From assembly GCF_009674805.1 (NCBI RefSeq), contig NZ_WKKI01000001.1, positions 62,001-126,000 on the forward strand: 64,000 bases of DNA, given 5' to 3'. The position numbers and the translations under genes were made by a program. This DNA is from Metabacillus lacus. GTDB taxonomy: Bacteria; Bacillota; Bacilli; Bacillales; Bacillaceae. Each line of letters opens with the position of its first letter. Position 1 is the first letter of the stretch. Below the pieces are notes generated by a model. It was given only the letters and a program-made list of their open reading frames with translations. It was not told the DNA's origin and searched no databases. Shown in pieces: positions 49,693-58,970 of this stretch.

Positions 49693-50415
49693 ATGAAAAA
49701 GGCAGTTTTGGTCACAGGAGCAAGCGGAGGAATCGGTTCGGCAATTGCAACTCAATTTGCCGAAAAAGGTTACAGTGTTTATATGCATTATAACCGCAAT
49801 GAACAAAGCATACTGGAACTGAAGAACAGGTTGTCCGAAAGAGCAGATGTCCTGCCGGTAAGGGCGGACTTAAGCCTTCCGGATGGTGTTGAGGCATTAT
49901 GGAATACGCTGGAGCTTCCTGTAGAGCATGTGGTGCTGAACAGCGGAAGCAGTTATTTCGGTTTGCTGACAGATATGACAGAGGAAAAAATCCAAAACAT
50001 GATCCAGCTGCATCTTACAAGCCCTGTTGCACTGGCACGAAAATTCATTCCCGCTATGGTGCAAAGCAAAAGCGGTACAATTACCTTGGTGACTTCAATC
50101 TGGGGTCAGACGGGGGCTTCCTGTGAAGTCATGTACTCCACATTAAAAGGTGCTCAAAATACATTTGTAAAAGCTCTTGCAAAGGAGCTTGCTCCAAGTG
50201 GAATAAGGGTAAACGGCGTTGCGCCAGGTGCTGTAGCAACAAACATGCTGCAAGAATTTTCACCCGAGGAACTGCTGGGGCTGAAAGAAGAAATACCGGC
50301 AGGAAGATTTGCAGAACCTGAAGAAATTGCAAATGCTGTAAGCTTTTTGTCATCACCGGAAGCCTCTTATATCACCGGACAAATTCTTGCTGTAAACGGA
50401 GGCTGGTATACCTGA
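49693..50415 (+). CDS. ymfI: Short-chain dehydrogenase/reductase YmfI
   Basis: 240-residue classical SDR with the nucleotide motif TGASGGIGSAIA (about 7-18), NSG near residue 84, the active-site YSTLK (YxxxK, about 152-156) and a C-terminal SFLSSPEASYITGQILAVNGGW typical of FabG-like enzymes. The B. subtilis orthologue is an uncharacterised elongation-type reductase. TGGAGGAATAG precedes the ATG. Conserved position after ymfH. Confidence 0.93.
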   Translation: MKKAVLVTGASGGIGSAIATQFAEKGYSVYMHYNRNEQSILELKNRLSERADVLPVRADLSLPDGVEALWNTLELPVEHVVLNSGSSYFGLLTDMTEEKIQNMIQLHLTSPVALARKFIPAMVQSKSGTITLVTSIWGQTGASCEVMYSTLKGAQNTFVKALAKELAPSGIRVNGVAPGAVATNMLQEFSPEELLGLKEEIPAGRFAEPEEIANAVSFLSSPEASYITGQILAVNGGWYT

Positions 50416-50432
50416 AAAATGGTGGTGCATAA

Positions 50433-50463
50433 AACGCTGTTTTAGAGACAAACTAACAGCGTT
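50433..50463. terminator. Inverted repeat between ymfI and ymfJ
   Basis: 9-base-pair perfect arms AACGCTGTT (50433-50441) and AACAGCGTT (50455-50463) with a 13-base loop, without a T run. Possible weak terminator or mRNA 3' stabiliser. Confidence 0.4.
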
Positions 50464-50491
50464 ACTGCAACTTCATTAAGGAGGGATATCC

Positions 50492-50749
50492 ATGTCGGTT
50501 TTAGAAAACTGGGATGAGTGGAAAAACTTTTTAGCAGACAGATTGCATCACGCTGAAAATGAAGGAATGAGCGAGGGTGTCATTTCTAATTTAGCTTTTG
50601 AAATTGGCGATTATCTTGCTAATCAAGTTGAAGCGAAAAATGCTCAAGAAAAAGTGCTTGCTGATCTTTGGAGTGTAGCTTCACAGGAAGAACAGCATGC
50701 CATCGCAAATATGATGGTAAAGCTTGTTGAAAATAACGGTTCCAAATAG
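50492..50749 (+). CDS. ymfJ: YmfJ (DUF3243) protein
   Basis: 85-residue soluble protein of the DUF3243 family, largely helical (ENWDEWKNFLADRLHHAENEG; IGDYLANQVEAKN). Function unknown; conserved between ymfI and ymfK in Bacillus. AAGGAGGGATATCC precedes the ATG. Closed by its own strong terminator. Confidence 0.93.
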   Translation: MSVLENWDEWKNFLADRLHHAENEGMSEGVISNLAFEIGDYLANQVEAKNAQEKVLADLWSVASQEEQHAIANMMVKLVENNGSK

Positions 50750-50775
50750 GAGAGGATGCATCCTCTCTTTTTTTT
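50749..50775 (+). terminator. Terminator after ymfJ
   Basis: Near-palindromic stem GAGAGGATGCATCCTCTC followed by eight T. Confidence 0.85.
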
Positions 50776-51063
50776 GCTCTCGCTTCGAGAACCTTCAGCG
50801 CAGTACTCTTCAGGTTCATCACTTCGTTTTGCCTTAAAGAAGTTTATCTTTCAGCATTCCAGCGTCTTCAAGTCTGCCTGAAAAGAATCTCTCCTGTGAA
50901 GTTCATACAGCAAACTAACTCCTTTTTATATGAACCGGCAGCAAAAAAGGCTGTAAACTCAAAGATTCTTAGCTATTGTTTATGTATTTATTCTTTCTTA
51001 TTGTCCCGAAATGCATTATTATTAATTTATAAGTGAATTAGACCTGTAAAGGAGGTCGCTGCT

Positions 51064-51855
51064 GTGCCTGCACAAGAGTGGTATTTAGAGTATGAAATCC
51101 AGAAAAACCGCCCCGGGCTGCTTGGAGATATTTCTTCCTTGCTCGGAATGCTTTCCATCAATATTATTACTATTAATGGAGTCGATGACTCCAGGCGGGG
51201 TTTGCTGCTGAAATGCTCCAGCAATGAACAGATCTTGAGGCTGGAATCTATTTTAAAAACGATGGATCATATAAGAGTGACGAAGCTAAGAGAGCCCAAA
51301 CTGCGTGATCGTTTAGCAGTCAGGCACGGAAGGTATATACAGAGAGATGCAGATGATAAAAAAACATTTCGATTTGTAAGGGACGAGCTGGGACTGCTTG
51401 TCGATTTTATGGCTGAGCTATTTAAAAAAGAAGGTCATAAGCTGATTGGTATCAGAGGGATGCCGAGAGTGGGAAAAACAGAATCTATAGTAGCATCCAG
51501 TGTGTGTGCCAACAAAAGATGGCTGTTTGTTTCCTCCACTTTGTTGAAGCAGACCATCAGAAGCCAGCTGATTGCGGATGAATACAGTGTGGATAATGTA
51601 TTTATTATAGATGGAATTGTATCCTCCCGCAGAGGTTCAGAGCGTCATATGCAGCTTGTCAGAGAGATTATGAGGCTGTCAGCAACAAAGGTTGTCGAAC
51701 ATCCGGATATATTTATTCAAAACTCAGAATATACGATGGATGATTTTGATTATATTATCGAATTGCGAAACGGGGCGGACGAAGAAATCAAATATGATGA
51801 TGTGGAAGAGCCGCAGCTTTTTGATTCCGCAGGCTTTTCGGAATTTGACTTTTAA
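51064..51855 (+). CDS. ymfK: YmfK (DUF3388): ACT-like domain fused to a P-loop-like region
   Basis: 263-residue conserved Bacillus protein of unknown function. The N-terminal 75 residues look like an ACT domain (YEIQKNRPGLLGDISSLLG, about 8-26). Residues 137-144 read GMPRVGKT, a GxxxxGKT Walker A match, followed by ES and a strand-rich segment (RWLFVSSTLL; NVFIIDGIVSSRRG) that could hold a Walker B Asp. GTG start after AAAGGAGGTCGCTGCT. Located between ymfJ and rodZ with only nine bases before rodZ's ribosome-site region, so cotranscription is likely. Confidence 0.9.
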   Translation: MPAQEWYLEYEIQKNRPGLLGDISSLLGMLSINIITINGVDDSRRGLLLKCSSNEQILRLESILKTMDHIRVTKLREPKLRDRLAVRHGRYIQRDADDKKTFRFVRDELGLLVDFMAELFKKEGHKLIGIRGMPRVGKTESIVASSVCANKRWLFVSSTLLKQTIRSQLIADEYSVDNVFIIDGIVSSRRGSERHMQLVREIMRLSATKVVEHPDIFIQNSEYTMDDFDYIIELRNGADEEIKYDDVEEPQLFDSAGFSEFDF

Positions 51856-51873
51856 CTATGGAAGGTGGTACGG

Positions 51874-52773
51874 TTGAGCGAATTAGGCAACAGGCTGAAA
51901 CAGGCCAGACAGGATAAAAATTTAAGTTTAGATGATCTTCAAGGTCTGACAAAAATCCAGAAAAGGTATCTTGTTGGAATTGAGGAAGGTAATTACGCAG
52001 TGATGCCGGGCAAGTTTTATGTCCGCGCTTTTATTAAACAATATTGTGAGGCCGTCGGGCTTGATCCTGATGAGATTTTTGAAGAATATAAAAATGAAGT
52101 TCCAAGTACATATAATGATGATGTTCCCGAGCAGCTTTCACGTGTTAAAACACATAAAGAACTTCCAAAATCTGCTTCAAAAGCAATTGAACTTCTTCCT
52201 AGAATCTTAATTGCTGTCCTTGTCATTGCTGCAGTTATTGTTGCTTATATTCTTTTCATTAGCGGCAATAATAATAATCAGCAAAATCAATCAGGGATTG
52301 AACAGGATAATGATCCTGCACAGTCAGAATATACACCTTTGAACGAAGAAGAAGAGCCTGCGGGGGACACTGAAGATTCACAAGGGGAAAATGAAGAGGC
52401 TGTGCCTCCACAGGCTGATGAAGAAGGTGCTGAAGAAGATGCTGAAGCACCTGCACAACAGCAGCTGACAGCTGAGGAAACGGCAGCAACTGCAGTAACA
52501 TATACTCTTTCTGGCACTGAGGAGTTTCAGCTTGAAATCTCTTCTACTGACAGTACCTGGGTAGGCGTGAAAAATGGCAAAGGCACAAGCTTTTTCGGTG
52601 ACACAGTCCGTGAAGGGGCTCCCCAGACGTTTGATCTTTCCGCAGAAGAAGAAATTACTGTTCGAATCGGAAACACTGCTGCTACCGCTTTAAAGGTAAA
52701 TGGCCAGCCGGTTGAGCTTGGCTCAGACAAAACCAGGCCGCAGAATATTAAGATCATTTATAGTAAAGAGTAA
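51874..52773 (+). CDS. rodZ: RodZ-like cell-shape protein (YmfM)
   Basis: Membrane protein linking MreB filaments to the wall-synthesis machinery. TTG start at 51874, five bases after AAGGTGG. The 299-residue protein has a cytoplasmic Xre-type helix-turn-helix (LGNRLKQARQDKNLSLDDLQGLTKIQKRYLVGIE split over residues 3-36), a basic juxtamembrane stretch, one membrane helix (about 111-130), an acidic Glu/Asp/Gln/Ala-rich linker (about 131-205) and a periplasm-side DUF4115 beta domain (about 208-295). In B. subtilis the ymfM-pgsA pair is similarly placed. Confidence 0.93.
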   Translation: MSELGNRLKQARQDKNLSLDDLQGLTKIQKRYLVGIEEGNYAVMPGKFYVRAFIKQYCEAVGLDPDEIFEEYKNEVPSTYNDDVPEQLSRVKTHKELPKSASKAIELLPRILIAVLVIAAVIVAYILFISGNNNNQQNQSGIEQDNDPAQSEYTPLNEEEEPAGDTEDSQGENEEAVPPQADEEGAEEDAEAPAQQQLTAEETAATAVTYTLSGTEEFQLEISSTDSTWVGVKNGKGTSFFGDTVREGAPQTFDLSAEEEITVRIGNTAATALKVNGQPVELGSDKTRPQNIKIIYSKE

Positions 52774-52799
52774 AAGTCATCTAAAAGATGACTTTTCTT
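52772..52799 (+). terminator. Terminator after rodZ
   Basis: 11-base-pair stem AAAAGTCATCT/AGATGACTTTT with a 3-base loop and short T tail; pgsA follows 58 bases later. Confidence 0.75.
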
Positions 52800-52857
52800 G
52801 ATTATATTGAGATTCATTTATGAAGAACGGGGTATTAAAAGTTGTGGAGGAAATAGA

Positions 52858-53430
52858 ATGAATTTACCTAATAAGATTACACTATCTAGAATTTTGCTTA
52901 TTCCTATTTTTATGGTAATTATGTATCAAAACTGGGGAGAATTAAATATTGGAGGCGAAACGCTGCCAGTGGCACATTTTATCGGTGCGCTCCTTTTTAT
53001 CTTTGCTTCAGTTACGGACTGGGTGGACGGGTATTATGCGAGAAAGCTTAATCTTGTCACCAACCTTGGGAAGTTTCTTGATCCTCTTGCAGATAAACTT
53101 CTTGTATCTGCTGCGTTAATTATTCTTGTGGAGTTTGGGCTCGCTCCTTCATGGATGGTTATTCTCATTATCAGCAGGGAGTTTGCGGTAACTGGACTGC
53201 GTCTCATATTAGCAGGCGAGGGGGAAGTCGTTGCAGCCAATATGCTTGGGAAAATAAAAACCTGGGTGCAAATTATCGCTGTTTCAGCACTTCTGCTTCA
53301 TAATCTGCCGTTTGCGCTTATTAATTTTCCTTTCGCAGATCTTGCTCTGTGGGCAGCGGTATTACTTACAGCTTATTCCGGATGGGACTATTTTGCAAAA
53401 AACAAGCAGGCTTTTTTAACATCAAAGTAA
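52858..53430 (+). CDS. pgsA: CDP-diacylglycerol-glycerol-3-phosphate phosphatidyltransferase
   Basis: Makes phosphatidylglycerophosphate, the committed step to phosphatidylglycerol, using CDP-diacylglycerol from CdsA. I start at ATG 52858 after GTGGAGGAAATAGA; the upstream open frame crosses the rodZ terminator and is rejected. The 190-residue membrane protein carries the CDP-alcohol phosphotransferase motif DWVDGYYAR...[10 protein letters not shown] (about 56-82) with all four aspartates. Essential in B. subtilis. Confidence 0.97.
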   Translation: MNLPNKITLSRILLIPIFMVIMYQNWGELNIGGETLPVAHFIGALLFIFASVTDWVDGYYARKLNLVTNLGKFLDPLADKLLVSAALIILVEFGLAPSWMVILIISREFAVTGLRLILAGEGEVVAANMLGKIKTWVQIIAVSALLLHNLPFALINFPFADLALWAAVLLTAYSGWDYFAKNKQAFLTSK

Positions 53431-53452
53431 AGTGGATAAGGGGGTTTCTTAT

Positions 53453-54700
53453 TTGGAAACTAAAGCAGAGATTATTGCTGTAGGTTCCGAGCTGCTGCTG
53501 GGCCAGATTGCTAACACAAATGCCCAGTTTTTATCTAAGCAGCTTGCTGAGCTTGGAATTAATGTTTATTATCATACAGTTGTGGGAGATAACACTGAAA
53601 GGCTGAAAGAGGCTGTAAAGAATGCACAAAGCAGGTCCAATATTATTGTATTTACCGGAGGGCTGGGACCTACTAAGGATGATCTTACCAAAGATACAAT
53701 CGCCACCATTCTGGACACCGAGCTTGTCACGGATCTGGAGGCTATGTCTTATATTGAAGATTATTTTTCAAGAACAAAAAGGCATATGACCGACAATAAT
53801 AAAAAGCAGGCTCTTGTTATTAAAGGTGCTGATGTATTGAAAAATGAATTTGGTATGGCTCCCGGTATGGCGCTGACAGCGGGTGATAAGTATTATATGC
53901 TTCTTCCCGGGCCTCCAAGTGAAATGAATCCTATGTTTCTTAATTACGGCAAGGGATGGTTTCTGGAAATGTTCGGCATACAGGAAAAGATTATTTCGAG
54001 AGTGCTGCGTTATTTCGGCATTGGTGAATCACAGCTGGAAACCGACATAGAAGACCTGATAGACAGCCAGAAGAACCCGACAATTGCACCTCTTGCCTCT
54101 AATGGCGAAGTCACTCTCCGCCTGACAGCCAGGCATGAAAGTGAAACGGCTGCCATTCAGCTTCTGAATGAATTGGAAGAAAAGATTAACAAACGAGCCG
54201 GCAAATATTTTTACGGTTACGATAATACAACACTTCAACAGGAATTTATGCACAAAATGATGGAAAGGAACCTGACCATTTCAGCAGCAGAAAGCTTGAC
54301 TGGCGGACTGTTTTCGGAGCAGCTGACTGCTGAAAGCGGCACTTCAAAAGTATTGATGGGCAGCATCGTCTGCTATACCAATGAAGTAAAGTCCAATCTA
54401 TTAAAAGTAGCAGAAAAAACGCTCGAAAATGACGGCGCAGTCAGCGAACAGTGCGCGATTGAAATGGCGGAAAACATCCGAAATCTCACTAACAGCGATT
54501 ATGGCATAAGCTTTACCGGAGTTGCAGGACCATCCATGATGGAAGGCCATCCGGTAGGAACGGTTTATATGGCTATTGCACGCAGGGATCATCCTACAGA
54601 ATCCCATTTTCTGCAGCTGGCAGGCTCAAGGGACGGAATCAGGAAAAGAACCGTAAAATACGGTCTGCACCACTTGCTCAACCTCTTAAATTCTCATTAA
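53453..54700 (+). CDS. cinA: CinA, competence-damage inducible protein
   Basis: 415-residue two-domain protein: N-terminal MoCF-biosynthesis-like domain ([37 protein letters not shown]) linked to NMN/ADP-ribose pyrophosphatase activity, and a C-terminal amidohydrolase domain ([41 protein letters not shown]) that deamidates NMN in other CinA proteins. TTG at 53453 is chosen because AAGGGGG lies eight bases upstream and the protein then aligns with relatives; GTG 53432 would include that site. In B. subtilis cinA and recA are partly cotranscribed during competence. Confidence 0.95.
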   Translation: METKAEIIAVGSELLLGQIANTNAQFLSKQLAELGINVYYHTVVGDNTERLKEAVKNAQSRSNIIVFTGGLGPTKDDLTKDTIATILDTELVTDLEAMSYIEDYFSRTKRHMTDNNKKQALVIKGADVLKNEFGMAPGMALTAGDKYYMLLPGPPSEMNPMFLNYGKGWFLEMFGIQEKIISRVLRYFGIGESQLETDIEDLIDSQKNPTIAPLASNGEVTLRLTARHESETAAIQLLNELEEKINKRAGKYFYGYDNTTLQQEFMHKMMERNLTISAAESLTGGLFSEQLTAESGTSKVLMGSIVCYTNEVKSNLLKVAEKTLENDGAVSEQCAIEMAENIRNLTNSDYGISFTGVAGPSMMEGHPVGTVYMAIARRDHPTESHFLQLAGSRDGIRKRTVKYGLHHLLNLLNSH

Positions 54701-54783
54701 GCAAAACTTTTTTATCAGTACGATTTCAGATGTTTTACAGATAGAAAATTGAAAAACACTTTTAGGAAATATTCAAAAATTAC

Positions 54784-54817
54784 AAGCGAAAAAAACGAAT
54801 GAATGTTCGCTTTTTTC
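54784..54817 (+). terminator. Terminator after cinA
   Basis: Stem AAGCGAA/TTCGCTT with a loop of about 15 bases, then TTTTCTT. The 3' half overlaps the LexA box. Confidence 0.6.
54796..54809. promoter_or_regulatory. LexA (DinR) SOS box upstream of recA
   Basis: CGAATGAATGTTCG matches the Bacillus LexA consensus CGAAC-N4-GTTCG at nine of ten positions. It lies nine bases upstream of the recA -35. Confidence 0.8.
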
Positions 54818-54846
54818 TTGCAAAAAACCTGTTCTCATAGTATGAT
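54818..54846 (+). promoter_or_regulatory. Sigma-A promoter of recA
   Basis: TTGCAA (54818-54823), 17 bases, TATGAT (54841-54846). Start expected near 54853, 24 bases before the ATG. Confidence 0.75.
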
Positions 54847-54876
54847 ATATTTAGAGATATTAAAGGAGGCAACAAT

Positions 54877-55917
54877 ATGACTGACCGTCAGGCAGCGCTA
54901 GATATGGCGTTAAAACAAATAGAAAAACAATTTGGAAAAGGCTCCATAATGAAACTGGGTGAACAAACTGATCGCAAGGTTTCTACTGTTTCCAGCGGTT
55001 CGCTTACTCTTGATTCAGCACTGGGAATCGGCGGATATCCCCGCGGAAGAATTATTGAAGTTTACGGGCCGGAAAGCTCCGGTAAAACAACTGTTGCTCT
55101 TCATGCGATTGCTGAAGTACAGCAGCAGGGGGGACAAGCAGCTTTTATTGATGCGGAGCATGCTTTAGACCCTGTTTATGCTCAAAAACTTGGCGTTAAC
55201 ATTGATGAACTTCTTCTTTCCCAGCCGGATACAGGCGAACAGGCGCTTGAAATAGCAGAGGCGCTTGTACGAAGCGGTGCTGTAGATATTATTGTTGTTG
55301 ACTCTGTTGCTGCCCTTGTGCCTAAAGCCGAGATTGAAGGGGAAATGGGAGATGCACACGTTGGACTTCAAGCCCGACTCATGTCACAGGCACTTCGTAA
55401 GCTTTCAGGTGCAATCAATAAATCTAAAACAATTGCAGTCTTTATTAACCAGATCCGTGAAAAAGTAGGTGTTATGTTCGGTAATCCGGAAACAACTCCG
55501 GGCGGCCGTGCACTTAAATTCTACTCTTCTGTCCGTTTAGAGGTTAGACGTGCGGAGCAGTTGAAGCAAGGAAATGATATTGTCGGAAATAAAACAAAAA
55601 TAAAAGTCGTTAAAAATAAAGTTGCTCCTCCGTTCCGTGTTGCGGAAGTTGACATTATGTACGGTGAAGGAATCTCAAAGGAAGGTGAGATTATTGACCT
55701 TGGTACCGAGGTTGATATCGTCCAGAAAAGCGGTTCCTGGTATTCCTATAATGAGGAGCGTTTAGGACAAGGGCGTGAGAACGCGAAGCAGTTCTTAAAA
55801 GAAAACCCTGAAGTTCGTCTGGAGATTCAGAAAAAAATCCGAGCTGAATTCGGACTTGATGAAGAAGTGGCAGAGCCGCCAGTCGATGATGATGAACAGG
55901 AAGAATTGAATTTTTAA
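54877..55917 (+). CDS. recA: Recombinase A
   Basis: DNA strand-exchange ATPase and LexA co-protease. The 346-residue protein has Walker [10 protein letters not shown] (about 65-73), Walker [12 protein letters not shown], loop L1 [23 protein letters not shown] region, loop L2 [10 protein letters not shown] and an acidic C-terminal tail. AAAGGAGGCAACAAT precedes the ATG. A LexA box and a good sigma-A promoter indicate SOS control. Confidence 0.99.
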   Translation: MTDRQAALDMALKQIEKQFGKGSIMKLGEQTDRKVSTVSSGSLTLDSALGIGGYPRGRIIEVYGPESSGKTTVALHAIAEVQQQGGQAAFIDAEHALDPVYAQKLGVNIDELLLSQPDTGEQALEIAEALVRSGAVDIIVVDSVAALVPKAEIEGEMGDAHVGLQARLMSQALRKLSGAINKSKTIAVFINQIREKVGVMFGNPETTPGGRALKFYSSVRLEVRRAEQLKQGNDIVGNKTKIKVVKNKVAPPFRVAEVDIMYGEGISKEGEIIDLGTEVDIVQKSGSWYSYNEERLGQGRENAKQFLKENPEVRLEIQKKIRAEFGLDEEVAEPPVDDDEQEELNF

Positions 55918-55930
55918 TCGTTAGCAGTGG

Positions 55931-55965
55931 AAAAGAGCAGGGGTATGCCCCTCTCTTTTTTTTTT
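55931..55965 (+). terminator. Terminator after recA
   Basis: Stem AAGAG-GGGG/CCCC-CTCTT with small bulges, TATG loop and a nine-T run. Confidence 0.85.
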
Positions 55966-56003
55966 GCCTTTATAATGCCTTTTGTCAGGGTTTTCTTATA
56001 TGC

Positions 56004-56032
56004 TTGACAATGAAAATCCACAGCTTTACAAT
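56004..56032 (+). promoter_or_regulatory. Consensus-like promoter upstream of rny
   Basis: Perfect -35 TTGACA (56004-56009), 17 bases, TACAAT (56027-56032). Start near 56039, about 290 bases before the rny ATG. Confidence 0.75.
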
Positions 56033-56154
56033 TAACATGTATATTTTACATTTTTATATGTACTTTTTTTAAAAAGCACTGTAAAAAGTTCACTCAGATT
56101 TTTCAGTTTTAGCTTCATGCTTGGTTTCATTTTCTAAATACTGTCCATACTTGT

Positions 56155-56160
56155 TATAAT
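56155..56160 (+). promoter_or_regulatory. Second rny promoter (extended -10)
   Basis: TGT-TATAAT at consensus with no clear -35; start near 56167, leader about 160 bases. Confidence 0.5.
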
Positions 56161-56327
56161 TCTTAAAATGAAAATACCAGGCCTGGCTTGTCTGAAAAAA
56201 CTGGCTACTGAAATTGCAAATGTATAAGAGTATGACCAAACCTGTGCTGTATATTGAGTACCTGAAACAATGTACATGCCGACATTCATTCTGCAGTGAA
56301 AAGTTCATAGCAAGAGGAGGTGGAAAG

Positions 56328-57890
56328 ATGGAACCCATTACTACAATCATCTCCGTTTTGCTTGGCCTGATCGTCGGTGTAGTTGTTGGCTATTTTGTTC
56401 GTAAGTCTATTGCCGAAGCAAAGATTGCCGGAGCGAGAAACGCTGCTGAGCAGATTCTAGAAGATGCAAGGCGCGATGCTGAAGCAGCTAAAAAAGAAGC
56501 TCTCTTAGAAGCGAAAGACGAAATTCACAAATTGCGAATTGAAGCTGAACAAGAAGTTCGTGAGAGACGCAACGAGCTTCAAAAGCAGGAAAATCGCATC
56601 CTGCAAAGAGAAGAGAATTTGGATCGGAAGGATGATACGTTAAATAAACGTGATTCTCTTCTGGATAAAAAGGAAGATTCTCTGAATGAAAGACAACAAC
56701 ATATTGAAGACATGGAAAGCAAGATGGAAGAGATGGTACGCAGACAGCAAGCTGAATTGGAACGTATTTCTGGCTTGACTAGAGATGAAGCGAAACAAAT
56801 CATCCTTGATAGAGAAGAAAAAGAGCTTTCCCATGATATTGCTGTCATGCTGAAAGAAACTGAAAATCGTGCAAAAGAAGAAGCGGATAAAAAGGCGAAA
56901 GAAATTCTGTCTTTAGCCATCCAGCGTTGTGCGGCAGACCACGTAGCTGAAACAACTGTATCGGTTGTGAATTTGCCAAATGATGAGATGAAAGGCCGCA
57001 TTATTGGAAGAGAAGGAAGAAATATCCGAACGCTTGAAACTCTTACCGGAATTGATTTAATCATTGATGATACACCTGAAGCAGTTATTTTGTCCGGCTT
57101 TGATCCTATCCGCAGGGAAACTGCGCGGATTGCGCTTGATAAACTGGTTCAGGACGGACGGATTCATCCCGCACGTATTGAAGAAATGGTTGAAAAATCA
57201 CGCCGTGAAGTGGACGAGTATATCCGTGAGGTTGGTGAGCAGACAACCTTTGAAGTTGGCGTTCACGGACTGCATCCGGACCTCATTAAAATTCTTGGCC
57301 GTTTAAAATTCAGAACCAGCTATGGTCAAAATGTACTGAAACACTCCATGGAGGTTTCATACCTTTCAGGCCTCATGGCAGCTGAGCTTGGTGAAGATGC
57401 GACATTAGCAAGGCGTGCAGGTCTTCTCCATGACATCGGTAAAGCAATTGACCACGAGGTTGAAGGCTCCCATGTTGAGATTGGCGTAGAGCTTGCTACG
57501 AAGTATAAGGAGCATCCGGTAGTCATTAACAGCATTGCTTCTCATCACGGCGATAAAGAGCCTGCTTCTGTCATCGCAGTATTGGTCGCAGCTGCTGATG
57601 CGTTATCCGCAGCACGGCCTGGTGCCCGAAGTGAGACGCTTGAAAATTATATTCGCCGTCTTGAAAAGCTGGAAGAAATTTCAGAATCCTATGAAGGTGT
57701 TGAAAAATCCTTCGCTATTCAAGCAGGACGCGAAGTTCGGATTATGGTTAAGCCTGATTCCATAGATGATTTAAAGGCGCACAGGCTTGCCCGTGACATT
57801 CGAAAACGAATTGAAGAAGAGCTTGACTATCCTGGACACATTAAAGTGACAGTGATTAGAGAAACACGTGCAGTTGAATATGCAAAATAA
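56328..57890 (+). CDS. rny: Ribonuclease Y
   Basis: Membrane-anchored endoribonuclease that initiates most mRNA decay in B. subtilis. ATG at 56328 after AGAGGAGGTGGAAAG gives 520 residues, the same length as the B. subtilis enzyme. Order: membrane helix (about 5-24), a long Glu/Lys/Arg coiled coil (about 30-205), KH domain ([19 protein letters not shown], about 218-236) and an HD domain with the metal pair in [12 protein letters not shown] (about 365-376). It interacts with PNPase and RNase J, both encoded in this window. Confidence 0.98.
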   Translation: MEPITTIISVLLGLIVGVVVGYFVRKSIAEAKIAGARNAAEQILEDARRDAEAAKKEALLEAKDEIHKLRIEAEQEVRERRNELQKQENRILQREENLDRKDDTLNKRDSLLDKKEDSLNERQQHIEDMESKMEEMVRRQQAELERISGLTRDEAKQIILDREEKELSHDIAVMLKETENRAKEEADKKAKEILSLAIQRCAADHVAETTVSVVNLPNDEMKGRIIGREGRNIRTLETLTGIDLIIDDTPEAVILSGFDPIRRETARIALDKLVQDGRIHPARIEEMVEKSRREVDEYIREVGEQTTFEVGVHGLHPDLIKILGRLKFRTSYGQNVLKHSMEVSYLSGLMAAELGEDATLARRAGLLHDIGKAIDHEVEGSHVEIGVELATKYKEHPVVINSIASHHGDKEPASVIAVLVAAADALSAARPGARSETLENYIRRLEKLEEISESYEGVEKSFAIQAGREVRIMVKPDSIDDLKAHRLARDIRKRIEEELDYPGHIKVTVIRETRAVEYAK

Positions 57891-57895
57891 AGTGG

Positions 57896-57927
57896 GTGGT
57901 GCAGACTTGCACCACTTTCTTTTTTTT
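57896..57927 (+). terminator. Terminator after rny
   Basis: Perfect stem GTGGTGCA/TGCACCAC with a 4-base loop, followed by TTTC and eight T. Confidence 0.85.
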
Positions 57928-57986
57928 GTAGACTTGACGTGTTAGAATGCAAGAGGAACTACATATAGGAGAAGGAAGGATAGACA

Positions 57987-58781
57987 ATGAACATTTTATT
58001 TGTTGGAGATATTGTAGGATCTCCCGGAAGAGATATGCTGAAACAGTATCTTTCAAAGTTAAAATCTAAGTACAGGCCTGACCTGACGATCGTAAATGGA
58101 GAAAATGCTGCCAATGGTAAGGGATTAACTGAAAAGCTTTACCATGAAATATTGGAATTAGGGGCAGATATCATTACAATGGGAAATCACACTTGGGATA
58201 AGAAAGAAATTTTTGATTTCATTGATTCTGCACCGAATATGATCCGCCCTGCAAACTTCCCGGAAGGAACTCCGGGCAGAGGCATTCACTACATCAAAAC
58301 TAATGGGAAAGAAATTGCTGTCATTAATCTTCAGGGTCGGACTTTTCTTGCTCCAATTGACTGTCCTTTCCGTAAGGCGGAAGAATTGGTTGAGGAAGCT
58401 GCAAAAAGGACCCCGCTCATTTTTGTTGATTTTCATGCAGAAGCAACCAGTGAGAAACAAGCTATGGGCTGGTTTCTGGATGGAAAAGTTTCAGCAGTCG
58501 TCGGAACACACACCCATGTTCAGACTGCAGATGAACGAATTCTGGAAAAAGGAACGGCTTATATTACCGATGCAGGCATGACTGGACCCTATGATGGAAT
58601 ACTGGGTGTAGAAAAAGATATGGTTATCAAACGTTTTCTCACAAGCCTGCCTGTAAGGTTCGAGGTTGCAGAAGGCAGAGCGCAGCTAAGTGCGGTGCTT
58701 ATTCAGGTAGATAAACAATCTGGAAGAGCAAAAAAGATACAAAGACTGCTAATTAACGATGATCACCACTTTTTTGAATAA
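57987..58781 (+). CDS. ymdB: YmdB metallophosphodiesterase
   Basis: 264-residue dimetal phosphodiesterase of the calcineurin-like superfamily; B. subtilis YmdB hydrolyses cyclic nucleotides in vitro and controls the biofilm/motility switch and nanotube formation. Metal-binding motifs are visible: VGDIVGSPGR (about 6-15, Asp8), NGENAANGKG (Glu39 region), MGNHTWD (about 65-71), DFHAEATSEK and THTHVQTAD. GGAGAAGGAAGGATAGACA precedes the ATG. Conserved rny-ymdB-spoVS order. Confidence 0.96.
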   Translation: MNILFVGDIVGSPGRDMLKQYLSKLKSKYRPDLTIVNGENAANGKGLTEKLYHEILELGADIITMGNHTWDKKEIFDFIDSAPNMIRPANFPEGTPGRGIHYIKTNGKEIAVINLQGRTFLAPIDCPFRKAEELVEEAAKRTPLIFVDFHAEATSEKQAMGWFLDGKVSAVVGTHTHVQTADERILEKGTAYITDAGMTGPYDGILGVEKDMVIKRFLTSLPVRFEVAEGRAQLSAVLIQVDKQSGRAKKIQRLLINDDHHFFE

Positions 58782-58818
58782 ACATTTTTTGTAATTTTTT
58801 GAAAAAAACTATGTACAT

Positions 58819-58848
58819 GCAGGAATACTGCTCCTTTTCACTGAATAT
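58819..58848 (+). promoter_or_regulatory. Sigma-H promoter of spoVS
   Basis: GCAGGAATA (58819-58827), 12 bases, ACTGAATAT (58840-58848), matching RnAGGAwww and RnnGAATww at every fixed position. In B. subtilis spoVS is sigma-H dependent. Leader of about 115 bases contains GACC-TAT/ATA-GGTC pairing at 58880-58899. Confidence 0.8.
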
Positions 58849-58970
58849 AGTATCAATGGGAACATGAAAAACAGTTTAGACCTATAGGGGATAGGGTCTC
58901 AAACGCTTTCTAACAATGGTTGTTACAATGTATACTAACGATTTTCAGTAAGAATAAGGGGGAGCTATAG

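Larger units (their letters stand above)
55918..56327 (+). other. recA-rny intergenic region and rny leader
   Basis: 410 bases without a supported gene. After the recA terminator come a consensus-type promoter (56004), an AT-rich segment with CTTTTTTTAAAAAG, a second extended -10 (56155) and the palindrome CCAGGCCTGG near 56178. The pbpX gene found here in B. subtilis is absent. An open frame runs in phase into rny from 56214 but lacks a ribosome site. Confidence 0.6.

Noticed and set aside
56214-56327. 38-codon in-frame extension of rny
   Set aside because: No ribosome site, and it would add residues before the N-terminal membrane anchor; ATG 56328 has an excellent AGAGGAGGTGG site and gives the 520-residue family length.
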